NCBI GenBank assembly: GCA_963853835.1
Contig: OY970834.1
Location: forward strand, 26,232,365-26,296,364
Length of the DNA: 64,000 nt
Direction: 5' to 3'
Source of the DNA: Calendula officinalis
Lineage: Eukaryota > Streptophyta > Magnoliopsida > Asterales > Asteraceae
Position numbers and translations under genes: made by a program. The notes below the pieces were generated by a model, which worked only from the letters and a program-made list of their open reading frames with translations, was not told the origin of the DNA and searched no databases. Positions 55,790-64,000 of this stretch are shown piece by piece; positions within the stretch are counted from its first letter, which is position 1; each line of letters begins with the position of its first letter.

Positions 55790-56301
55790 TGTTGAGTTTA
55801 GAACAACTCTATATAAATCGATCTTTAGGCTCAAGAATAGTTAGTTCTTGATCTGGAATATACAACTACAAATCATAAATAATGCGGAATTAAACAAACA
55901 GATTTGTATTGCTAAACAAGGTTTCATCACCATCTTTATATACAATGATTACTAAAAGCCCCAATTCTACATATAAATATGTAGAACGGTTTTGGTTAAC
56001 AGGATCAAACGACCTTGAGGCTTAGAGTACACACACATACACGTTAAAACGTGGGTTTCAAGAACGACTAATTCTATATCTCTAGGTTTCTTTATATACT
56101 AGAAAACCTAGAGATTTACAAGGAAAAGATAATACTAAATCTTCTTAAATCAATAAAGATATACTATATCTTTTACATTTATGATTATCTCCTAAATCTT
56201 CATTCAAATTTCGACTTTCATATATTCAATTTAGGTCCTTGTCCTTTTCAAGTTTTGACACATCAAATCTTTAATTGAATATTATATAAATATTCCTAAC
56301 A
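55790..56301 (-). repeat. 5' LTR of the non-autonomous element
   Basis: 512 bp, TGTTGAGTTTAG to TATTCCTAACA on the plus strand, complete at both ends, with the primer site two bases from its left border. Confidence 0.94.
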
Positions 56302-56976
56302 GTTACTTCTACACGTAGCTTATGGTATGATACGGACATAGTATGGGATGACTTCGTATCATTTATTTGAGAATGACACAATTGATTTTAATTGCTATAT
56401 TTCTTGTGTAACTAGGAGGAAAACGTTTCATGTGGTTCAACAAGACGGTCTAAATATGAGCAAACAAGACCAAATCTTTGTTTTACCCGACCCTTATGGG
56501 TGGAAAACAATTGATTTTACCCGACCCTAACTAATCATTTTATTACCTGTTTAAAATCAACCACAATAAAAGTCAATGAAGAATAACGCGAATTGGTATT
56601 ATACCCTAGACTTTATAAGTTATAACTTAATATTCATAACATTACTAGAGCTTTATCCAAAGATTGTGGTAATTTTGGGTTGGATTAGGTAATGTTCTTT
56701 TTATACTTTGTTTGGTTTGATAAATCTTTGTATATAAATCGGAACTCACGGTTACCCGGTTAACGATTCCTTAATTTTGAAACACATGAATCGTTTAAGA
56801 CTGTTCCATGATTTTAGGAACCGAGCGCAGTTTTGATTCTAATTGCAGTTACCTGCTTTTTCTCCTCACCCAATTTAATAACATGCCCAGCCCCCGCAAA
56901 CAAAATGTTTAGATACGAGCCCGCTTCCGACCTATTAAGGAACTCGTTCGATAAACATGTAAGAGAGTGTCTATAA
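56302..56976. other. Intergenic, no gene
   Basis: Contains TTTTACCCGACCCTTA-type words at 56480-56530. No supported gene or element ends. Confidence 0.5.
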
Positions 56977-56985
56977 ATATAATTA

Positions 56986-58497
56986 GGGTAAATATCAGAA
57001 ATTGTCCATGTGGTCTTGCATTTTCTGTTTTTTTATCCTTAAACTTTTTTTTTCCGGGATTTTTGTCTCCATACTCTTTAAAATTCTGTTTTTATATCCT
57101 TCCATCCAAATTTAGCTGTTAACTAACAGAAGATGCCAAACACGTGAGGGTATTTCTGTCCTTTTTCTCAAAGTACTTGTACTCCATGCTTTCAAATTTG
57201 TACCCCTCTTCCTCCTCTTAAATTCTTCATCAGATTATCATCTTCTTTCCCTAAACCTTCAAAACCTTCATCATGAAACTCAGATTAGATTAAACACAAA
57301 ATCTTCAAAACCATCATTAGCTCAAAATATTGAACAAAAGACTCACCTTTATTAGCTCAAAATCTATCAAATACAAAATGGGATCGATTTCACCATTTCA
57401 ATCAATTAACAAATAAAACAAACTTCTACTCCCTCCGTCCCTAAATAAAGTTCTCATTTGTGTTTAGCACAACATTTTAGGAGATAGTTAGTGGTGGGGT
57501 ATTTGATATTACTTTTGATTAAAATATAAGGCTTGATTGGACAGAGAAAGTATTTTAAGAGATAGTTAGTGGTGAAAGTATTGGTAATAATATTATTATA
57601 TTAAGTGGGCACCTTATGTTTGAGAAATGAGAACTTTATTTAGGGACAAAACTTGAAGGAGAAATGAGAACTAATTAGGGACGAAGGGAGTATAACACAT
57701 ACACATGGGATTGATTTCACCATTTCAAGAATATATAAAGATTTTGGTTTTGTATTAGGGTTTGATTTCACAGATCTTGGGTCAACATCTCCGGTACCAT
57801 TTCACCAGCTCCGGTTAGATTTCACCGTCTCAGTTCAATCTCGATCCAGTCTGAAGATGGATTCTCGGCCTGAAGAGTTTTGCTTTGCAGGTGTTAATTC
57901 AAGAAGAAGAGGTGGAGATGATTGTGTCGGGGAAGACAAATGAGCCGGTTGTTTCCTGGTGTGAACTCACAGATCTGGAGGGAAGACGACCGGAGAAGAC
58001 GACCGCCACGCCTCCCCGATCTTCTCCGACTATGGTGATTCAGATGGTGGTCGGAGAAGGTGTAGTGAAGGCACAGAGAAAGGAGATTGGTTTTGATAAT
58101 GCTTGGATTCTTGTTTTTGGAGTCATTAATAAGAATTCTTAGTTTTTGTTTGTTGGGATTTTGATAATATTTGACGATGTGTTTTTGGTTATTGAGTTTT
58201 TGAGTGAAACAATAAGAATCTACCTTCAATTCGTTTTTTACGGTTTTGTGATTTTGGATTAGGGTTCATAAATAGGGGATCATATTTGGTAGATGAAGAA
58301 CAAAGATGAAGGAGGAGGGAAAAGGACGAAAATATCCTCCATATTTTGGCATCTTCGTTAGTTAACAGTTAAATTTGGACGGAATGATATAAAAACAGAA
58401 TTTTAAAGAGCACGGGGACAAGAATCCTGGAAAAAAAAAATTAGGGACAAAAAAGCAGAAAATGCAAGACCACATGGATAATTTCTGATATTTACCC
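56986..58497. mobile_element. Mutator-like element (MULE), non-autonomous, possible Pack-MULE
   Basis: Perfect 9-bp target duplication ATATAATTA (56977-56985 and 58498-58506). Terminal inverted repeats of roughly 180 bp begin GGGTAAATATCAGAAATT at both ends, with about 10-15 percent mismatch by eye. The interior has no transposase. 57720-58140 has higher GC content and an 85-codon ATG-started frame (57885-58142) that looks like a fragment of host transcribed sequence, though I do not recognise it. A Stowaway MITE is nested at 57429-57690. Confidence 0.93.
57429..57690. mobile_element. Stowaway-like MITE nested in the MULE
   Basis: Ends CTCCCTCCGTCCCTAAATAA and a complementary right end ..GGGACGAAGGGAG, flanked by TA (57427-57428 and 57691-57692). 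The right terminal sequence GAGAAATGAGAACT..TTAGGGAC is present twice in tandem (about 57625-57690). Family of 27023-27285. Confidence 0.87.
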
Positions 58498-58555
58498 ATA
58501 TAATTATGAGGTCATTGTAAAATTATTTAACTATAAATGACTTTGATCAAATAAT

Positions 58556-58679
58556 ATTTTTTTTTGACGGCACTTAATCTACTTCTATTTATCCACACTA
58601 GGACTTGAACCGGTGATCTGAAAGTTATGAGCAACATCTTACATCTTATTCAAATATCACTATGCTACAAACATTGAGT
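58556..58679 (-). mobile_element. tRNA-derived SINE
   Basis: A T-run at the left (poly(A) on the minus strand), then GACGGCACTTAATCTACTTC, then the B-box complement in GGACTTGAACCGGTGATC, and an A-box-like TAGCATAGTGATA on the minus strand. A 10-bp target duplication ATCAAATAAT lies at 58546-58555 and 58680-58689. Confidence 0.85.
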
Positions 58680-58949
58680 ATCAAATAATCATATGATTGT
58701 TAAACTTACAATTATAACTTCTAAAGTACACATCTTAACCTCTTCTGAACCGGCCTTTTGCTTTCTCCAAAACAAAATTATTTTATTTTATATTTTTGCA
58801 AATTTCCCCTTACAAGTACGTACGCTTAAATTTATATCCTTTTAATAAGTTTATACTACAAATAAAATTAGGGGTATAATGATCATTTATACATGAATAC
58901 ATTGTTGATTTTTCTATAAAATTGTCAACACTAAAAAAAGAAAGTCATA

Positions 58950-59145
58950 CTTCCTGGTCCCATTTTTATTATCTAGTATATAATTTTAGTTTGTCCCATA
59001 AAGACCGTCTTTCCTAAATTTCAACTAATCAAATAACATTTAAGTGGGAAAGAGAAAATTTAATTGTTGACATGATATAATTAATGTACTTTTCTTAAAC
59101 TGTATGTTTTGTTGTAGTGGACAATAAGTTTTGGGACGAATGGAG
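58950..59145. mobile_element. Probable short Stowaway-like MITE
   Basis: Ends CTTCCTGGTCCCATTTT and, complemented, CTCCATTCGTCCCAAAA, with TA on both sides (58948-58949 and 59146-59147). About 196 bp. Confidence 0.65.
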
Positions 59146-59560
59146 TATATATTTATTAATGAAGTAAAAGTAAACATTTATAAAAAGAAATCAAAATATG
59201 CATCTACTAAGAGCGTTGATCGCTGTGACATTATTGATTATTCGACTTGTAAAGCAATTGAAAATACAGGCCAAAATAAAATATTATATAGTAAAGGCTA
59301 TATTTTTAAAAAAATATTACTAATAGTTATTCAATTTAAAACTCACAAGCTTCTGCTGATATTTGTTCCGAACGAGTAAGGTATGTCCGCGCTCCGCTGT
59401 GGGTTTAAAATTTTCATTTTTTCACAAATTTAACTTTAGAACTTATAAAATAAAAAACCAATGTAAGTTAAATTTTCTTTCACAAAATATAGAATCAGAT
59501 ATCTAAAACCAAATATGTAGATAATATTATTCGAATCTTATTTAAGATAAAGATGTACTA

Positions 59561-59690
59561 ATTTTTTTTTAAAGGTATATCTAATCTACTACTAATTATC
59601 ACCTATATTCATGACGGGACTTGAACTCCCGACCTTAAGGTTGAGAGACAAATACGATATCGCTAAGCCAAATGCCCATAGCAAAAACAT
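59561..59690 (-). mobile_element. tRNA-derived SINE
   Basis: T-run, then TATCTAATCTACTACTAATT, a B-box complement in GGGACTTGAACTCCCGACC, then a tRNA-like head with TAGCGATATCG on the minus strand. Same family as 58556. Target duplication not resolved. Confidence 0.7.
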
Positions 59691-59884
59691 ACTTTAAACT
59701 ATTTTAAATCTAAATCTAAATTACCGACTCATTATACAGTTAACTTACCAGCCTTTTCGTTAGTATTCCATGATAAGTTTGTAATTACATATCAAAGTTG
59801 AAATTAAGGTAAATACTAATAGATTGTAATAGTATTTTTTGCTCTTTAATTTAAATGAAAAACATCAATGTGAATGCCGTTGTC

Positions 59885-60141
59885 GCCAATGATGGCCAGC
59901 CTAGCTGGTCTGAGGCACTGGGTTTATACCCATGTGGGCTGCAGGTCGTGAGTTCGAATCCATTTGGGAGCGTTGCATTAGCGTAATTTAACTCATACCT
60001 CACACGGGCACATATGGGGAATTTTCCTTGAAAATCCCTTTGGGGGCTGGGTTTGCCCGCTTATGCGGAGCTCGAACTCGGGGTGCTCGCTGAAAAATTA
60101 CGAGTAGGCTTCCGTTATTTCATTCGCCGTTTCCAAAAAAA
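59885..60141 (+). mobile_element. Longer tRNA-derived SINE
   Basis: tRNA-like head with A-box-like TAGCTGGTCTGAGG and B-box-like GTGAGTTCGAATCC, about 190 bp of unrelated body, and a poly(A) end after TTCGCCGTTTCC. The 13-bp flank GAATGCC(G/A)TTGTC is duplicated (59872-59884 and 60142-60154) with one mismatch. Confidence 0.87.
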
Positions 60142-60460
60142 GAATGCCATTGTCATTATATGTTTTTTTTAGTTTTCTTAAAAATTGAGTGGTCTGGATG
60201 TATTACATGTGAGGTCCCCACAAACTTCTTTAATTTTATAGAAATAAACATTGACGTCATTAGATCCCACAACCCCGTTTTGTATATCCACTAATATGAT
60301 AAACGCCGTTTTGTGGTTTGTAATGAATAGTAAAACACTAATGCTTATTGTATATATGTAAAATTCCGAGCGATTACATGAACTTATTTAACTCATCTGG
60401 AAAAAAGAAAAAGAAACTAGCAATTGCATGAATGAAAACCAAATTATCAAAATATATATA

Positions 60461-60774
60461 CTACCTCCGTATCAAAATAAGTGATATATTTTCCTAAAAG
60501 GGGTGGAACAAAATAAGTGATACATTTCAAAATCTTTCCTTATTTGGCAAAAAAGTGGGACCCCTTCTCCACTAACTATCTACTTTAATAAAGTAAAATT
60601 ACTCTTTTACCCTTATTGTTTACTTTTAAACATCATTAATTTCACTGCATCCAAAAGAAGTGGGTCCCATTATCCACTAACTATCCACTTTATACTATTT
60701 TAAATCACTTTCCAATCTTTTGCCTCAAAAACCGCAATTTCTCAAATGTATCACTTATTTTGATACGGAGGTAG
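60461..60774. mobile_element. Stowaway-like MITE, copy 3, beside the C2H2 gene
   Basis: Nearly perfect inverted ends CTACCTCCGTATCAAAATAA of about 29 bp, flanked by TA (60459-60460 and 60775-60776). 314 bp. Its right edge is 59 bp beyond the stop codon of the minus-strand C2H2 gene, so it probably lies in or just after that gene's 3' UTR. Confidence 0.92.
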
Positions 60775-60833
60775 TATATTTAATAAAAATTTAGAAAGGA
60801 AAAAATAAACTAAAAACTCAGCAGCTGGAATCA

Positions 60834-61361
60834 TCAAAGATGCAGATCAACATCCACATCATCGCCATTATCATCATTGTCACTTGCTTCTTCATTTATC
60901 CCTGCTGAATTTACACGCATTCCGGCAGTGTTGTTAAACTCCGGTGATCGGCCAATGTAAAACCTGCTCGGAAACCTAAGAGGAACACCCGACAGTACCT
61001 GTGGTGGTGATTGTGGACATATATAGTGATCAACAACAGCCATCTGCGGTTGCTGGAATTGCCCAGATCTTGCTGCATGTGCGTTGATTATGGTCACCGG
61101 AGCAGCAAACCGCCGGTGATGGTTGCTCATGAAATGCACCCTCTTTAATCTTTGTCGTTCTTTCTTGTGTGCATTCTGGTGGCCACCTAACGCTTGTGAA
61201 TTGGCGAAGTCTCTTTTGCAGTATTGGCATTCGAACCTTTTGTTGTCGCCGTCCGGTTGAGGTGTCGCCGGAGCTATGCCACCGTCGGTGACGGCGACAC
61301 CGAACAGTTTCATTACTGAAGTGAAATTTCTCCCTCTTGGCGATGATGAGCTCTCTGCCAT
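60834..61361 (-). CDS. C2H2 zinc-finger transcription factor (QALGGH, ZFP8/GIS type) with EAR motif
   Basis: Intronless 175-residue protein. A single C2H2 finger at residues 45-65 (Cys45, Cys48, His61, His65) contains the plant-specific QALGGH helix in FECQYCKRDFANSQALGGHQ, followed by a basic AHKKERQRLKR stretch. A Ser-rich N-terminus precedes it. The C-terminus is acidic and ends DVDLHL, a D-L-x-L EAR-type repression motif. Nuclear DNA-binding role expected. Arabidopsis relatives (ZFP5/6/8, GIS) act in trichome and root-hair initiation under gibberellin and cytokinin. The exact orthologue is not determined. The start is the first ATG; upstream about 20 bp is AT-rich with no competing start. 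Confidence 0.93.
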   Translation of the reverse strand: MAESSSSPRGRNFTSVMKLFGVAVTDGGIAPATPQPDGDNKRFECQYCKRDFANSQALGGHQNAHKKERQRLKRVHFMSNHHRRFAAPVTIINAHAARSGQFQQPQMAVVDHYICPQSPPQVLSGVPLRFPSRFYIGRSPEFNNTAGMRVNSAGINEEASDNDDNGDDVDVDLHL

Positions 61362-62035
61362 TATAATAGAATGAATTAAATTATTTTTGATGTAGAAACC
61401 ATTATATATAGAAATGATTATTTATTTAAATGCTGAACAAAAAAATCATATGGTTCGACGTCGAAATTTTTTATATTTGACAGAAAGTGTTACTGGGACC
61501 CATAATTCGTTCTATCATTGCCGATGTGATCATACATATTTTCTATTTTAGTATATCTTATACACTTTCTCCCTCATTTTAAAAACAAAAATGCCTACTT
61601 ATGAAGTTATGATACATTCAGGTTATCAAAATTTATTTTAATAAGTCTTTAAACAGACCAGATGTTCAGAGAACCCATCATTTGGAGGAAACTTTATTAA
61701 TTTATTGTCGGTTTTATGTCTACTAAAATTACAACGCATCGTTCTAAGTTAAGTTAGACCATCTTATCTTTTTAACATGGTGTTAATATTCTTTTAAAAT
61801 TACCTTTCCTCATTTAATGTTTTTATAATATCCCTTTAAAACGTATAAAAAATACCCTAAAATAATCATAATTTATCAAAACATACAAAAATAATTTAAA
61901 TATTAAAATTCTTTTTGGCTATACGTTAAATAATTGGCATGTAAGCTTTAATACAACTTTAACATAAGTGTTGTGCCCATTTGGCACTGCCAAAGGCGGA
62001 GCATTTGACGCTCCACATAATGTGCTCGGCACCCT
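61362..62035. other. Upstream region of the C2H2 gene
   Basis: AT-rich. TATATATA on the minus strand near 61406 lies about 45 bp upstream of the ATG and is a plausible TATA box. No other feature seen. Confidence 0.45.
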
Positions 62036-62345
62036 TAGGCTATCAGGTATGGGCCTCACCACCACTTGATAATTTCTGTCACATCATCTGCCATCTCAGC
62101 AACCACATCACACCACTTTATCCAGGAAATACCCACCACACCACTTAACCCCCCTCGAAAGTCCCTCCCAACGGTCACAAACCCTCCCACTCCACCCCGT
62201 TGAGATACGTTTCCGTGCCCCCGGTTCTTCACCACCGCACCCCACGCCGTTAAGGGGGGCGGTGTTCCCCGAAGCCTAACGTCGTGACCATGCTGCCACC
62301 TCATGACCACGCTCACGGGATTCGTCCCATACCGAACGGTCTAAA
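62036..62345. mobile_element. Possible Tourist-like element
   Basis: The left end TTAGGCTATCAGGTATGGGC and the complemented right end TTAGACCGTTCGGTATGGGA are similar to each other and loosely to the 35408 element. The interior is GC-rich (62130-62330), as in that element. The 3-bp duplication is not exact, so this is tentative. Confidence 0.5.
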
Positions 62346-63329
62346 TAATCACATGTTAAAAACTATTTATGAAACACACATTTTCTTTTTGATGATTCTA
62401 GTTATCTATTAATTAGTTTTATTTTAACTATATTACAATTGTTATAATTGTGAAACTCTTTTTTTAGCAATAATAAATTAATTAAATAAGGGTAAATTTG
62501 GTATATTAAAAAAGTTGGAAAATAAGAGCAATAACATGGGTTCATAGCGTAAATTTTAGAGAAAAAAATCCATCTATTATATATAGAAAAGAAAAAAAAA
62601 AAAGATAAACAAAATTGTATGTTCATTTAGTTAACTTAATACAAATAAACAAATATCATGCTCGTTTATTTATGTTTATAAACACTCACTAACATATATA
62701 TTTACGTCTATATATTTAGGTCCGTTTATATATTTTTGTTTCTATAATATAGATATGTTTATGTGTCAGGAGTATATGTGTAAGCCCGCATTTATATATG
62801 TGTATGAGCGTATATGTATTATGTCACACTTTAGATGTTTTATAAAATCATGATGTTTTAAAAATTATGTATATAAATAATTAAAAATAATGATATTTTT
62901 TAACAGCTTTTGTATTAACATAAAAATTCTAGCAAAGAGCTATATTATGACACGGTTATAAAGTTACAATTCTAGCAAGGGGTAATTTATAACACCGGTC
63001 AAGACAGTTTACAAGCATATTTTTCTCCCCTATTTGATTTCCAAAGTAAATAAAGAAATTTTACATTATCTCTTAATGTGTTTTGATTCGGAGATTTCGA
63101 CTTAAAAGTAATCTAATTTCTAAAACGCCATAACGTCAAAAAAAGAGATTTGTTGTTTTCGGTAAGCATATATAGAGAGTCAGCAAGATTAAGAATATCC
63201 TTAATTTCACATGGAAATGTGAAATTATAGTTTGAAGATTCCACCAAATGAAAATTATGAGATTGTTAGTCCCGCAATAAATGAATTTTTATATCTATAC
63301 GCTTTCACTGACCAATTTAAAAATAAATG
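62346..63329. other. Intergenic, no gene
   Basis: Very AT-rich DNA with T-runs, A-runs and TATATTTA-like words. Nothing recognisable. Confidence 0.55.
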
Positions 63330-64000
63330 GTAACACTCAACGCTTTTTAAACTTTTCTTTATTAATCAATAATGATACAATAAAGATGCAAGCAGTTTGC
63401 GGAATAGCTAAGAACAAATCCTAACTAAACTGCTTGCATGTGATAAACAACAGATATTATCTAAGACAAGTTTGTGATCAACAAATGATCAAGCACAAGA
63501 CCAGCACCTTCGTTATGAAGATTCAATTCTCGAATCAGATAACTTAGGATAACTGGTGGTTTACACTCTGCTCAAAGGAATAAAGTTCTGGAGTAATTTC
63601 AGCAGTGTGGAACCTTGTTGGGTGCACACCGAAATCGATCGCTCGAGTCCTCAATTTATAGCATTGGGAAACGTAGAGCCAAATGAATGATCGATCGATT
63701 CCACGTGTGAGAATTCCATTGGTGCATAGGATATTTCATGGGACGAGCACGACTAACAGAATTTTGACAGTACTTTATGTCGTCTTATGATCGCCGATAT
63801 CTTCTAGAAGATTTGCAGGACATTCCCTTTATTAGCGATCCAGTGACTTGTGCTTTACTTGTGTCTTTCCGTGACACTGAAACTTCAGGCCGATGAGCAC
63901 TTTGGGTAGCCATGAGTCTTCAGATACTCATGCTTCTTCAGATGGCCTTCAGCTTCTATGACCTTCACTAAGAGTTTTGCTTAGAAAAGTATCAGTTCAA
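63330..64000 (-). mobile_element. Possible LTR or promoter-bearing retroelement edge
   Basis: Base composition changes abruptly to a balanced, complex sequence. On the minus strand GCTATAAATTGAGG (around 63662-63649) looks like a TATA box, followed downstream by a leader-like stretch, as in many LTRs. AGCAGTTTGCGG / CTAAACTGCTTGC near 63390-63440 forms a short inverted repeat. No TG..CA ends, primer site or coding sequence can be set within the window, so this is only a suspicion. Confidence 0.3.

Larger units (their letters stand above)
53712..56301 (-). mobile_element. Non-autonomous LTR retrotransposon without coding capacity
   Basis: Minus-strand element: 5' LTR 55790-56301 (512 bp), primer site GCTCTGATACCA at 55776-55787 (complement TGGTATCAGAGC), about 1.58 kb interior without ORFs, 3' LTR 53712-54210. 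LTR ends on the minus strand are TGTTAGGAAT and ACTCAACA. The left LTR lacks its terminal 12 bases, being cut at the gag junction. The LTRs differ at about 8 substitutions and 1 indel over 499 bp by eye, so insertion is recent. Three purine-tract-like AGGGGAAG words lie near the 3' LTR (about 54212-54224, 54311-54320, 54336-54350), reminiscent of the multiple polypurine tracts of Sireviruses. No matching target duplication survives. Confidence 0.92.

Noticed and set aside
56348..56530. 60-codon plus-strand ORF
   Set aside because: No recognised motif, short and isolated; treated as chance.
62056..62316. 86-codon minus-strand ORF, Gly/Val-rich
   Set aside because: It lies in the GC-rich interior of a probable Tourist-like element and shows no domain.

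Overview
This window is nuclear DNA of a dicotyledonous plant. It is AT-rich, its genes have spliced introns, and transposable elements (TEs) fill most of the space between genes. The style of the two large Ty1/copia (Sirevirus-like) elements, and an extra third ORF I associate with Asteraceae genomes, point to a composite-family species. That taxonomic call is inference; no search was run.

Layout: 1-10562 holds most of a Sirevirus-like LTR retrotransposon on the minus strand (LTR, PBS, gag, pol, long third ORF running off the window). 11681-17652 is a complete seven-exon GH3 beta-xylosidase gene (BXL1-like) with a TE-filled first intron. 18016-21694 is a TIR transposon that appears to carry fragments of a tyrosine aminotransferase and a beta-galactosidase gene. 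21920-24019 is a PPR40-like PPR gene split by one in-frame TAA. 24447-25351 is a four-exon gene for a small, probably GPI-anchored protein. 27-32 kb is non-genic with a MITE, a TRIM and an hAT element. 32496-34857 is an R2R3-MYB gene of the flavonol (subgroup 7) type. 35-43 kb is a repeat field (Harbinger-like and hAT elements, an (AT)n tract, a palindrome minisatellite, nested MITEs). 43852-46979 (minus) is a TRM/DUF4378 gene with tandemly duplicated small exons. 49191-53711 holds a second, broken Sirevirus-like assembly on the plus strand, in which the end of one element and the start of another share one LTR. It is fused to a young non-autonomous LTR element (53712-56301). 56986-58497 is a MULE with long TIRs and a 9-bp target duplication. 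58-60.8 kb carries SINEs and MITEs. 60834-61361 (minus) is an intronless C2H2 zinc-finger repressor gene. The right edge may hold another LTR.

The host genes are unrelated single genes (wall glycosidase, mitochondrial PPR, flavonol MYB, cortical microtubule TRM, C2H2 regulator), not a pathway cluster. The most unusual signal is a short motif, TACTACTG/CAGTAGTA. It recurs as spaced arrays in the LTRs, the pol-ORF3 spacer and several coding stretches of the Sirevirus-like copies, and again, with a perfect 18-bp palindrome, inside the unrelated-looking non-autonomous LTR element. This suggests a shared cis-recognition system.
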